Assembly: GCF_004684775.1 (NCBI RefSeq) | Contig: NZ_SRIC01000012.1 | Span: forward strand, 1-64,000 | Origin: Streptomyces sp. MZ04 | GTDB taxonomy: Bacteria > Actinomycetota > Actinomycetes > Streptomycetales > Streptomycetaceae | Length of the DNA stretch: 64,000 bases | Direction: 5' to 3' | Shown: in pieces, positions 8,671-17,252 of the stretch | Layout of the letters: each line of letters begins with the position of its first letter | Numbering within the stretch: the stretch's first letter is position 1 | Made by a program: the position numbers and the translations under genes | Notes under the pieces: model-generated | Databases searched by the model: none | What the model saw: the letters and a program-made list of their open reading frames with translations, nothing else | Told to the model about the DNA's origin: nothing

Positions 8671-9789
8671 GTGTCGCAGCGCCTCCTGCCGGTCCGTGGG
8701 TCGGCGCGAGCGAGTCGTGCGATGGTGGCCATCCCGATCGCGCTGATCGTGGCGGTCTCCGTGGTCGACGTCCTCGCACCGCCCGACATTCACCTGGGTC
8801 CTCTGCTGGTCGCGGCCCCGGCGATCACCGCCTCCTTCGGCGGCCCCTGGATGACGGGTCTGGTCGCCGCGCTCGCGGTGGTGGCCCAGGCGGTCATCGG
8901 GGTCATCCGGGACCGGGACGAGCTGTTCTCGGCGAACCATCAGGCGCAGATCATGGCCCTCATCCTGGTCGGCTCGAGCCTCGTGGTCTTCTGCGTGCTG
9001 CGCGAGCGCCGCGCCCGCGAGATGACACAGGTGCGGTACGTGGCCGAGACGGCCCAGCGTGTCGTCCTGCGGCCGCTGCCCAGGGAGATCGGACCGCTGC
9101 GCGTCGCCTCCCTCTATCTCGCCGCCGAAGCCGAGGCGCAGATCGGCGGCGATCTGTACGCGGCCGTCCGCACCGGCTCCGGCACCCGGCTGATCGTCGG
9201 CGACGTACGGGGCAAAGGCATGACCGCCGTCGATGAGGCCGCGCTGCTGCTCGGCGCGTTCCGGGCCGCCGCCCACCGTCAGGCGAGTCTGCGGGAACTG
9301 GTGACCTTTCTCGACGGAAGCGTGTGTGCCGGGGACGTGCCCGAACCCGGTGAGACGGACGAGTCCGACGAAACCTTCATCACCGCGACCGTCCTGGAGA
9401 TCCCCGACCACGGCAGTGGGGTCGGCATGATCGACTGCGGGCATCCACCGCCGGTCGTGCTGCGTGACGGCCGCGCCATGACGATGGACGCCGAGCGGCC
9501 GGCGCCTCCGCTGGGCCTGGGCGAGCTGGTGCGCGGGGGCTATCACGTCGACACGTTCACGTTCGAGGAGGGAGACCTCCTGCTGCTGTACACGGACGGC
9601 GTCAGCGAGGCCCGCGACGCCTCCGGCACCTTCTATCCGCTCACCGAGCGCATCGCGGGCTGGACCGAGACCGACCCCGAGGCGTTCCTGCGCCGCCTCC
9701 GGCGTGACCTGCTGCACCACGTCGGCGGACGCCTGGGCGACGACGCCGCCATGGTCGCCATCGAGCGCCCGCACCCGGCGCGGGCCTGA
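8671..9789 (+). CDS. membrane-bound PP2C/SpoIIE-type serine phosphatase
   Basis: A 372-aa protein with an N-terminal membrane region of about four helices (residues 13-110) and a cytoplasmic SpoIIE/RsbU phosphatase domain from about 120. The metal-binding motifs are visible as IGGDLYAAV, VGDVRGKGM, DCGHPPPV, YTDGVSEARD and GDDAAMVAIE. Proteins of this kind dephosphorylate anti-anti-sigma factors and feed sigma-factor partner switching; there is no PAS, GAF or kinase domain. The GTG follows GGAGAGG at 8650-8656. No anti-sigma partner is nearby, so the target is unknown. Confidence 0.92.
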   Translation: MSQRLLPVRGSARASRAMVAIPIALIVAVSVVDVLAPPDIHLGPLLVAAPAITASFGGPWMTGLVAALAVVAQAVIGVIRDRDELFSANHQAQIMALILVGSSLVVFCVLRERRAREMTQVRYVAETAQRVVLRPLPREIGPLRVASLYLAAEAEAQIGGDLYAAVRTGSGTRLIVGDVRGKGMTAVDEAALLLGAFRAAAHRQASLRELVTFLDGSVCAGDVPEPGETDESDETFITATVLEIPDHGSGVGMIDCGHPPPVVLRDGRAMTMDAERPAPPLGLGELVRGGYHVDTFTFEEGDLLLLYTDGVSEARDASGTFYPLTERIAGWTETDPEAFLRRLRRDLLHHVGGRLGDDAAMVAIERPHPARA

Positions 9790-9930
9790 GGAACGGCAGG
9801 CGCCGGGTGAGCCGAGAGAATCCCTGATCAAGACGATGGGACATGTTTCCGAGACATTGAACCATTACGCGGCTCATTCGATCTCCCTAATGTTGAGGAC
9901 ATCAACCCCGAACGACAAGGGAGAGTTCCC

Positions 9931-10854
9931 GTGCGTGCAGTTGTCCAGCATTCCTATGGCGGCCCCGAGGTCCTGGAGACCGTCGACATCGACCGGCCCG
10001 AGCCCCTCGGCGGGGAGGTGCTCATCCGCGTACGGGCCAGCGGCGTGAACCCCGTGGACATCGCCGTCAGGTCGGGGGTCTATCCGCTCCTCGGCGGGAC
10101 GTTCGGCGTGGGCTGGGACATCTCGGGAGTGGTGGAGGAGGCCGGTCCGGGCGCCCGGTTCAAGGTGGGCGACGAGGTGTTCGGGATGCCGTTCTTCCCG
10201 CGCGCCGCGACCGGCTATGCCGAGTACGTCGCCGCCCCCTCGCGGCAGGTCGCCCGCAAGCCCGCGTCGCTCGACCACGCGCAGGCGGCGGCCGTCCCGC
10301 TGGCCGCGCTGACGGCATGGCAGGGCCTGGTGGACGCCGCCCGCGTGAAGGCCGGCGACCGGGTCCTTGTCCACCGCGCCGCCGGGGGAGTCGGGCACTT
10401 CGCGGTGCAGATCGCGAAGGCGCGGGGCGCGCACGTCATCGCGCTGGCGAGCGAGCCGCGGCACGCGTTCCTCCGGGACCTCGGCGCCGACGAGGTGATC
10501 GACTACCGGGTCACCGACTTCACGGACGCGGTACGTGATCTCGACATCGTCTTCGACTCCAACGCGGACGGCGCGCGTTCGCTGAGCGTGCTGCGTCCCG
10601 GCGGCACGCTGGTCAGCATCATGGAGCACGGAAACAAGGAGCTCGCGGCCGAGGTCGAGGCGGCGGGGCGGCACTTCGCGGGTGTCATGGTCGAGCCCGA
10701 CTACGCGTCCCTCGAGGCGATCTCCGCCCTGATCGACGAGGGACGGATCCGGCCCCATGTGCAGGAGACGTTCCCGCTCGAAGAGGCGGGCAAGGCGCAT
10801 GAAGTGGTCGGCTCCGGCCGGGTGCAGGGCAAGGTCGTGCTCACCGTAGGGTGA
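9931..10854 (+). CDS. NADP-dependent zinc-less quinone oxidoreductase (MDR family)
   Basis: A 307-aa medium-chain reductase of the quinone oxidoreductase class. It has the GroES-like N-terminal domain (GGPEVLETVDI, VNPVDIAVRSG, DISGVVEEAG) and the nucleotide-binding domain with AAGGVGHFAVQIAKARGA in place of the zinc-enzyme motif. No structural zinc Cys cluster is present. GGGAG precedes the GTG start by 7 bases. The AraC regulator directly follows 4 bases after the stop codon and probably controls this gene. Substrate is unknown; electrophilic quinones or enones are typical. Confidence 0.9.
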   Translation: MRAVVQHSYGGPEVLETVDIDRPEPLGGEVLIRVRASGVNPVDIAVRSGVYPLLGGTFGVGWDISGVVEEAGPGARFKVGDEVFGMPFFPRAATGYAEYVAAPSRQVARKPASLDHAQAAAVPLAALTAWQGLVDAARVKAGDRVLVHRAAGGVGHFAVQIAKARGAHVIALASEPRHAFLRDLGADEVIDYRVTDFTDAVRDLDIVFDSNADGARSLSVLRPGGTLVSIMEHGNKELAAEVEAAGRHFAGVMVEPDYASLEAISALIDEGRIRPHVQETFPLEEAGKAHEVVGSGRVQGKVVLTVG

Positions 10855-10858
10855 AGGC

Positions 10859-11797
10859 GTGGACATCCTGACCGAGGCGTTGAGTTCGATGCGGACCGGG
10901 CTGCCGTCGTCCGTCCGCACCGACGGCCGCGCCCCCTGGGGGCTTCGGCTGCCGTCCGTCGCCGGGGCGGGCTTCCATGTGGTGCTGTACGGGACGTGCT
11001 GGCTGGTCCCGCTGGGCGACGGCCCGCCCCGTGAGGAGCCGATCGCCCTGAGCCCGGGTGATGTGGTCTTCCTGCGCGACGGGCGCGGCCACATCCTCTC
11101 CGACCACCCGTCCACACCGGCCGAGGAGGAGCGACCCGAGCAGTTCTGCGCCGGATCGCCGGTCGGCACGCTGAAACTGGGCGGCGACGGCGCGCTGACC
11201 AGCCTCCTGTGCGGCAACTACCACCTGGACCAGGGGCGGCCGCACCCCCTGGTGCGCCAGCTGCCCGAGGTGATCCATCTCCGGACGGGGCACGGCCGCC
11301 ACCCCGAGCTGAGCGCCGCCGTCCAACTGCTCGGGATGGAGCTGGAGAACCCGCGGATCGGCTCGTCCGGCATCGTCCCCGCGCTGATCGACTCGCTGCT
11401 GCTCTACATCCTGCGCGCCTGGCTGGAGGACCAGCCCCCGGCGGCCGCGCGGGGCTGGGCCGCGGCGCTCGGCGACTCGGCGGTCGCCCCGGCGCTCGCG
11501 GCCATCCACGAGGATCCCGCCGCCCAGTGGACCGTGGAGTCGCTCGCCGATCGGGCCGGGCTCTCGCGTGCGGCCTTCGCGCGGCGGTTCGCGGCGCTGG
11601 TCGGCGAGCCGCCCATGGCCTATCTGACCCGTTGGCGCATGACGACCGCGGCCCGGCTGCTGCGCGAGTCCGACATCCCACTGATCGCCGTCGCCACGCA
11701 AGCCGGCTACGGCTCCGATTTCGCGTTCGCCAAGGCGTTCAAGCGCGAGTACGGACTGGCCCCCGGCGGCTACCGCCGGCAGGCCCGAAGCGCCTGA
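10859..11797 (+). CDS. AraC-family regulator with N-terminal cupin
   Basis: A 312-aa transcription factor. The N-terminal 170 residues form the cupin-like ligand-binding domain (GFHVVLYGTCWLVPLG, LSPGDVVFLRDG), and the C-terminal 100 residues hold the double helix-turn-helix of AraC proteins (WTVESLADRAGLSRAAFARRF; DIPLIAVATQAGYGSDFAFAKAF). It begins 4 bases after the oxidoreductase gene and is likely cotranscribed. A GAAGG ribosome site and a TAGGGT hexamer both lie just before the GTG, so an extra leaderless promoter is possible. Confidence 0.9.
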   Translation: MDILTEALSSMRTGLPSSVRTDGRAPWGLRLPSVAGAGFHVVLYGTCWLVPLGDGPPREEPIALSPGDVVFLRDGRGHILSDHPSTPAEEERPEQFCAGSPVGTLKLGGDGALTSLLCGNYHLDQGRPHPLVRQLPEVIHLRTGHGRHPELSAAVQLLGMELENPRIGSSGIVPALIDSLLLYILRAWLEDQPPAAARGWAAALGDSAVAPALAAIHEDPAAQWTVESLADRAGLSRAAFARRFAALVGEPPMAYLTRWRMTTAARLLRESDIPLIAVATQAGYGSDFAFAKAFKREYGLAPGGYRRQARSA

Positions 11798-11903
11798 CGG
11801 CACGTGCGGGGCCGCGGATCCCGGTTGACCACCCCGGAGGCAAAGCCCTAGGTTCGGTGAACGCGTGTTCACCAGCGTTTTCCTAACCACGGGGGTCTCA
11901 GGA

Positions 11904-12926
11904 ATGGGTCGTGCACCAGACGTTTCGCCGTACCTCGCACAGCACGCGGAGAAGCCTGACCCGCTTCCCGCTCTGCCGCACGACGCCGCCCTGTACGTCG
12001 AGTTGCCCCTCGACTGCGCCGAGCGGGAACGGATCCGCGCCGCCGTGCCGGGACCGGTGTGGTTCGCCGAGCCCGACTCGGCGTCTCTCGACGACGCGCG
12101 AGCCCTCGCCGCCTCCCACATCGCCCTCGGCAATCCCCGCCCGGAGTGCGTGGCCGGGGCTCCCGAGCTGCGCTGGCTGCAACTCGCATCGGTCGGCATC
12201 GACAGCTACCTCGGCCTCGACTGGCCGGTCCTCGAACAGCGCCTGACCGTCACCAACCTCGGCGGTCTCTTCGCCGAGCCCGTCGCCGAGACCTGCCTCG
12301 CCGGGATACTCGCGCTGTACCGCGGCATCGACGTCCTTGCCGGGCTGCGGGCCGACGAGACCTGGGCACGCCACGACGTACGCCCCGGACTGCGCCTGCT
12401 CGGCGACGCCGACGTCCTCATCCTGGGCCGGGGCGCCATCGCCCGGCGCCTCGCCGGACTCCTCGCCCCCTTCGGCTGCACGGTGTCGCACTTCGCCCGC
12501 GGCGACGGCGACCTGCGCACCCGCGAGGAACTCGACGCCCGGCTGCCCCAGTTCGACATCGTCGTGGGCCTCCTTCCCGGTACGGAGGAGACCGCCGACC
12601 TCTTCGACGAGCGCCGCATCGGCCTGCTGCGCCCCGGCGCGGTCTTCGTGAACGCCGGCCGCGGCACGCTCGCCGACGAGGACGCCCTGGTCACCGCCCT
12701 CGCCTCCGGCCGCCTCGGCGGCGCCGTCCTCGACGTCACCCGCGAGGAGCCGCTACCCGCCGGGCACGCCTTGTGGAGCTGCCCCAACGTGATCCTCACC
12801 CAGCACACCGGGGGCGGCTCGCGCGGCGAGACCCAGCAGGTGCTCGACCTGTTCCTGGACAACTGGCGGCGGCTGACCACCGGAGCACCGCTGCTCAACA
12901 CCGTGCGGTGGGACCGGGGGTTCTGA
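11904..12926 (+). CDS. D-isomer-specific 2-hydroxyacid dehydrogenase
   Basis: A 340-aa NAD(P)-dependent enzyme interconverting a D-2-hydroxyacid and a 2-oxoacid. The nucleotide motif is LILGRGAIARRLAGLL (about 169-184). The catalytic triad is visible as Arg in NAGRGTLADE, Glu in REEPLPAGH and His in LTQHTGGGSRGE. The frame is open to 11865, but the ATG at 11904 gives a family-like N terminus; the GGGGG at 11891 is the likely ribosome site. It faces the siderophore operon and its 3' end runs into a tandem-repeat spacer. A link to siderophore building blocks is possible but not shown. Confidence 0.88.
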   Translation: MGRAPDVSPYLAQHAEKPDPLPALPHDAALYVELPLDCAERERIRAAVPGPVWFAEPDSASLDDARALAASHIALGNPRPECVAGAPELRWLQLASVGIDSYLGLDWPVLEQRLTVTNLGGLFAEPVAETCLAGILALYRGIDVLAGLRADETWARHDVRPGLRLLGDADVLILGRGAIARRLAGLLAPFGCTVSHFARGDGDLRTREELDARLPQFDIVVGLLPGTEETADLFDERRIGLLRPGAVFVNAGRGTLADEDALVTALASGRLGGAVLDVTREEPLPAGHALWSCPNVILTQHTGGGSRGETQQVLDLFLDNWRRLTTGAPLLNTVRWDRGF

Positions 12927-13008
12927 GGCCGCGGGTTCTGGGGCCGCGGGTTCTGGGGCCGGGGGTGGGACCGGCGCTCAGAGCGTTCAGAGCGTTCAGA
13001 GCGTTCAG
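12914..13008. repeat. two short tandem repeats in the convergent spacer
   Basis: Two exact 15-bp units (CCGCGGGTTCTGGGG) at 12929-12958 follow an imperfect third copy that contains the dehydrogenase stop codon. Three exact 9-bp units (AGCGTTCAG) occupy 12982-13008 and run into the stop codon of the decarboxylase gene. Both are probably slippage products; no hairpin terminator is seen here. Confidence 0.85.
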
Positions 13009-14207
13009 AGGAAGTGGAAGCCCGGCCGCGGGTGCATGAGGAAGTCGTGGTGCGAGATGTTCCACGCGTACGCACCCGCGAGCCCGAACACCACCCGGTC
13101 GCCCGCCCGCAGTCCGGGCGCCGCGACCCGCCGTGCGAGCACGTCCTTGGGCGTGCACAGCTGGCCCGCGAACGTCACCCGGTCCTGCCGCGCCTCGGAC
13201 CGGGGCCAGGGGTGCGGCCACGGCGCGCGCGTCGGCAGCACCGCGCAGGGCTGGTCGTGTCCCTTGGCCGCGGGGGTGCGCAGGTGATGGGTGCCGCCGC
13301 GCACCACCGCGAATTCCTCGCCGTGGCTCCGCTTCACGTCCAGGACCTCGGTGGCGTACCAGCCGCAGTACGCGGTGAGCGCGCGCCCCGGCTCGATGCG
13401 CAGCGTCAACTCGGGGTGCGCGGCGCAGAGTTCGGCGAGGCCCTGACCGTACCGAGCCCAGTCGAAGCGGGCCTCGGGGTCGGCGTAGTCCACGCCCATC
13501 CCGCCGCCGACGTTGACCTCGGTGAGCCGGATGCCGTGCCGCCGTGCGAGCGCCTGCGACCAGGCGACGACGGACGCGGCCACCGCGAGCTGCTGCGGCG
13601 CGTCGAGCCCGCTGGCCAAGTGGGCGTGGACGCCGACGAGTTCGAGGCACTCGAGATCGCCGGACGCGAAGGCGGCGACCGCGTCGTCCGCCTCCGCCGG
13701 GTCCAGACCGAAGGGCGTGGGGCGTCCGCCCATCGCCAGTGAACTGCCCGCGAGCGCCTCGGCGTCCAGGGGGAGGTTGAACCGCAGCAGGACGTCGACG
13801 CGGGTCTCCGGGGCCACGCGGGCGGCCAGCGCGGCGAGCATCCGCAGTTCGTACGCGCTCTCCACATGGAAGCGCCGCACGCCGAGATCCAGTGCCGCCG
13901 CGATCTCGTCCGGGGTCTTCCCGGGGCCGCCGAAGGCCAGCGGGCGCCCGGCCACCGCCTTGGCGACATGGGCGAGTTCGCCGCCCGACGAGACCTCGTA
14001 GCCGTCGACGTACGGCGAGAGCGCGGCCAGGATCTCCGGCTCCGGGTTGGCCTTGGCGGCGTAGTAGAGCTCCACCTGCGGGGGCAGCGTCTCGCGTACG
14101 GCGGCGGCATGGGTGCTCAGCGCCGACAGGTCGTACAGATAGGCGGGCAGTTCCCCGCCGGCGAGGGAGAGGGCACGGTCACGTACGACCGAGGGGGGAG
14201 TGGTCAT
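13005..14207 (-). CDS. type III PLP-dependent decarboxylase (DAP/ornithine decarboxylase fold)
   Basis: A 400-aa PLP enzyme of the alanine-racemase-fold decarboxylases. K52 in YYAAKANPEPEI should form the Schiff base; later motifs are HLASGLDAP, EVNVGGGMGVDY and RIEPGRAL for PLP phosphate binding, and GQLCTPKDVL with the active-site Cys of the partner subunit. It is the last gene of the siderophore operon and overlaps the preceding synthetase gene by 4 bases. In staphyloferrin B synthesis SbnH, of the same family, decarboxylates a citryl-amino acid intermediate; a similar role, or supply of a diamine, is inferred. Confidence 0.88.
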   Translation of the reverse strand: MTTPPSVVRDRALSLAGGELPAYLYDLSALSTHAAAVRETLPPQVELYYAAKANPEPEILAALSPYVDGYEVSSGGELAHVAKAVAGRPLAFGGPGKTPDEIAAALDLGVRRFHVESAYELRMLAALAARVAPETRVDVLLRFNLPLDAEALAGSSLAMGGRPTPFGLDPAEADDAVAAFASGDLECLELVGVHAHLASGLDAPQQLAVAASVVAWSQALARRHGIRLTEVNVGGGMGVDYADPEARFDWARYGQGLAELCAAHPELTLRIEPGRALTAYCGWYATEVLDVKRSHGEEFAVVRGGTHHLRTPAAKGHDQPCAVLPTRAPWPHPWPRSEARQDRVTFAGQLCTPKDVLARRVAAPGLRAGDRVVFGLAGAYAWNISHHDFLMHPRPGFHFL

Positions 14208-16027
14208 CCGGCGGCGCTCCAGGGGACGTCGGGGCGGGCACCGAGGTCCCGCACATGCTCGGTGAGCGGAAACGGAGAGGTGAGGCGGACATAGCCCGCG
14301 TCCCGGTCGGCCTTGCGCTCCCAGCGGGTGAGCAGATTGGCCTTGGCGGGCAGTGGCACCCCGGCGAGCAGCGCGCTCAGGCGCGGCGGGCAGCCGTGCG
14401 CGGTGGCGAACTCCCGCAGGGTGGACCGCACTTGGGACCAGAGTGCGGGTTCGGTGTGCGGGTGGAGGTCGGCGAGCGCGGCGAGCAGCTCGGCGACATG
14501 GTTGACCAGGAGGCAGTAGATGACGCGGTCCCAGCCGCGCTGTGCGTCGTACGTCATCGGGCCCGCGACCTCGGGCGGCAGCGCGGCCAGGGTGTCCGCG
14601 TGGCGCTCGGGCAGGAGCTTGGTGCCCTCCAGGTCGCGGAAGAGCACCTGGGCGGGCATGCCGTCCTCGTCGACGCAGACGAGGACGTTCTGCAGATGCG
14701 GCTCGAGCACCAGGCCGTGGTCGAAGTATGCGGCGAGCACGGGCGGCAGCAGGAGCCGCAGGTAGGCACCCCACCACTGGAGGGCGCGCTCGGGCCCCGC
14801 GCCGTCCAGGAGGCGGGAGATGTGGCCGGGCCCCGTCGGGTACTCGTCCGCCACGGCCCCGGCGAGCAGCGGCGTCGTCCCCGGCCGGAGCCGCCCGGCG
14901 AGCCCTTCACGGACGATCACCCCGAAGCCTTCCAGGAGGGCGAGGTCGGGCCGGCCGTCCGGGCCCGGCAGCGCGAGGCTGCGGTAGGCCGGTTCGCGGA
15001 GCACGGCGCTGCCGGGGAAGCGGACGGCCAGGTCGTCCAGGGCGCCTTCGAGTACGCGGGTGAGCGCGACGGCGCCCGACAGTTCGTAACTGGCGTTCTT
15101 GCGCAGGCAGTTGGTGATGCGGATGTTGAGGCTGAACTTGAGGAAGGTGCCGCCGTCGTACAGCGTGCGCACCGAAGCGGTGGCCGCGAAGGGGGAGCGT
15201 CCGGTCCCCAGGTCGACGACGTCCGCGCGGTCGAGGGCGGCGCGCAGACCGGGGTGGTCGCGCAGCAGATCGTACTGCCAGGGGTGCACGGGAAGGAGCC
15301 GGTAGCCGTCCGGCACGTCGCCCAGGCGGTCGAGGGGAGCGGCGGCGTCCGGCCGCGCGGTCTCCTCGGCGACGAGGTGCTCCCGTACGGCGAGGTGGCG
15401 CAGCGGGAAGGCGGCCGCGGTCTCGGGAGCGTACGCGGACCAGTCGGACAGGTCGCCGCCGCGGGCCTTGGGCGTGGGGTGGAAGCGGTGGCCGAACAGC
15501 AGGGAACGCTCGGAGGCGAGGTAGCCCGCAAGCCACTTCGGGGACTGGTCGCCGACGGGGGCGGGCGCCGGGCGTTCGGCGGCGATCGCGGCGCTGACCC
15601 CTTCGTGGCTGGAGGCGATCTGCTCAAGGAACTCTTCGTTGCTGACGCCCGTACGCAGGAACAGCTCGGCGTGCGTGTACTCGGCCAGGCGCGGCCAGTC
15701 CACCCCCACCCAGCGGCCGTCGCGCTGCTCGGTCACCGGTCCTGTGAAGCGGTGGGCGCCGAGCAGGGAGGCGCGGCGCAGCGCCACGCGCAGCAGGACC
15801 CCGCGGCGCGGCAGCCGCAGCAGGAGGTTGCCGTCGACCACGGCGGTCTGGTGCTCGGGGCCCGAGACCTCGCGCAGCAGACAGTTGAGCAGGGTGTGCG
15901 TCACGGCCTGGTCGGCGCTGGGCAGACCGGTGGGCGCGGCGGCCCCGGCGAGCGCGGCGCCGGACGGGGAAGGCGGGGCGGGCGGCCCCCAGGACTGGGC
16001 GGGGAACGTGCCGGTCGGCAAGGACAT
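14204..16027 (-). CDS. IucA/IucC-family siderophore synthetase (NIS-B)
   Basis: A 607-aa NRPS-independent siderophore synthetase that adenylates a carboxylate and transfers it to an amine or alcohol. ATP-site motifs are GHRFHPTPKARGG (179-191), LPVHPWQYD (about 245-253) and KFSLNIRITNCLRKN (297-311); the metal-binding and carboxylate region shows LEPHLQNVLV and FRDLEGTKL. All expected residues are intact. The C-terminal ferric-reductase-like part (FhuF-type tail, after 500) is also present. The ATG follows CTGGAG; the start at 16030 (TTG) was not preferred. It lies between the MFS exporter and the decarboxylase. Confidence 0.93.
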   Translation of the reverse strand: MSLPTGTFPAQSWGPPAPPSPSGAALAGAAAPTGLPSADQAVTHTLLNCLLREVSGPEHQTAVVDGNLLLRLPRRGVLLRVALRRASLLGAHRFTGPVTEQRDGRWVGVDWPRLAEYTHAELFLRTGVSNEEFLEQIASSHEGVSAAIAAERPAPAPVGDQSPKWLAGYLASERSLLFGHRFHPTPKARGGDLSDWSAYAPETAAAFPLRHLAVREHLVAEETARPDAAAPLDRLGDVPDGYRLLPVHPWQYDLLRDHPGLRAALDRADVVDLGTGRSPFAATASVRTLYDGGTFLKFSLNIRITNCLRKNASYELSGAVALTRVLEGALDDLAVRFPGSAVLREPAYRSLALPGPDGRPDLALLEGFGVIVREGLAGRLRPGTTPLLAGAVADEYPTGPGHISRLLDGAGPERALQWWGAYLRLLLPPVLAAYFDHGLVLEPHLQNVLVCVDEDGMPAQVLFRDLEGTKLLPERHADTLAALPPEVAGPMTYDAQRGWDRVIYCLLVNHVAELLAALADLHPHTEPALWSQVRSTLREFATAHGCPPRLSALLAGVPLPAKANLLTRWERKADRDAGYVRLTSPFPLTEHVRDLGARPDVPWSAAG

Positions 16028-16049
16028 CAACGGCTCCAGCGGATGCGGA

Positions 16050-17252
16050 CTAGCGGCGGAACGTGGCGGGAAGGGCGGCGGCGATCAGGGCCACCAGGGC
16101 GATCACGGTGCCGGTCAGGACGGGCGCGGACGGGCCGAACAGGCTGCTGCCGGCGGCCGCGGCGAGGCCGGCGGCGACCGCGCCTCCTTTGGAGACGAGC
16201 TCGAGCGAGCCGAACATCCCGCCCGGCGGGCGGCCTTTGGCGCAGTCGGCGGCCAGCACGGACAGGCTGACGAGGCCCAGCGTGAGCCCGGCGCCGAGCA
16301 GCAGCCGCACGCCGACGAAGGCGGGCAGTGAATCGGCGGCGCCGTGCCCGGCGAGGCCGAGCGCGACCAGGGCGAACCCGGCGGCGATCCCCGGTCCGGG
16401 GCGGCGCTCGAAGAGCCGGTGCACCCGCATCGCGAAGAGCAGGTAGCACAGGTGCGGCAGGGCGAAGAGCGCGCCGGACGCGACCGGGGAGACGCCGGGT
16501 ATTCGGTCCTCGATCAGCGCGATCAGATAGGGGAAGGAGATGACGGTGGAGAAGACGAAGGCGAACTCGAAGGCGTAGAGCGCGGTGAGGGGGGTGAGCG
16601 GTCCTTCGGCGTCCTGCCTCCCGGTCACGGCCGCTTCGGCGGGCTCCGCACCCGGTTCCGGGAGCAGGGCGAGCATCGCGGCGGCGGCCAGCGGCAGGAC
16701 GGCAAGGAGCGCGTACTGGCGGTGCGGCGAGATCCACGGTGCCAGCGAGCCGACGGCGATCGGCGCGAGCACGAGGGCGGCGCGCGCCGCACCCTGCATC
16801 AGCGTCAGCGCCCTGGACAGGCTCGGGCCCGTGAGCGCGGCGGCCAGAAAGCCGTTGGACGCGGCGAACGTGCCCCCGAGGATGCCCTGGAGGACCAGCG
16901 CCGCGGTGAACGCGCCGAGCGAGTCGGCCCAGCCCGCGAGCAGGAACGAGACGGCGAGGCCCAGTTGGGCCCGCAGCAGCAGCCGTTTTCGGCCGTAGCG
17001 GTCGGCGGCACGGCCCCACAGCGGGGCGCCGAGCGCGCCGAACACGGTCGGTACGACGTACAGGAGCCCGGCCCAGCGGGCGGTCGCGTCACCGAGCCCC
17101 GGCAGGATCTCGGTGAGGAACGGCGGCAGTCCGAGCGCGGCGAACGACGCCACGAAGTAGCAGGCGGCGACGGCGTGCACCTGCCGCCGCCCGAACTCGG
17201 CCCCCACTGCCGGGCCGTCCGTGAGTGCGCGCGGTGACGAAGCGGTGGCCAT
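16050..17252 (-). CDS. MFS transporter, probable siderophore exporter
   Basis: A 400-aa major facilitator with 12 predicted membrane helices and the loop 2-3 motif GAPLWGRAADRYGRKRLLL (about 75-93). It sits between the two synthetase genes with translational overlaps, the usual place for the exporter of an NIS siderophore (SbnD-like). The ATG shares one base with the upstream stop (TGATG); a GTG one codon earlier is equally usable. Export of the siderophore is inferred from context only. Confidence 0.9.
   Translation of the reverse strand: MATASSPRALTDGPAVGAEFGRRQVHAVAACYFVASFAALGLPPFLTEILPGLGDATARWAGLLYVVPTVFGALGAPLWGRAADRYGRKRLLLRAQLGLAVSFLLAGWADSLGAFTAALVLQGILGGTFAASNGFLAAALTGPSLSRALTLMQGAARAALVLAPIAVGSLAPWISPHRQYALLAVLPLAAAAMLALLPEPGAEPAEAAVTGRQDAEGPLTPLTALYAFEFAFVFSTVISFPYLIALIEDRIPGVSPVASGALFALPHLCYLLFAMRVHRLFERRPGPGIAAGFALVALGLAGHGAADSLPAFVGVRLLLGAGLTLGLVSLSVLAADCAKGRPPGGMFGSLELVSKGGAVAAGLAAAAGSSLFGPSAPVLTGTVIALVALIAAALPATFRR

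Noticed and set aside
13892-16270. 792-aa open frame on the plus strand opposite the synthetase and exporter genes
   Set aside because: Shadow frame of high-GC DNA; it spans three real genes on the minus strand and has no recognisable family.
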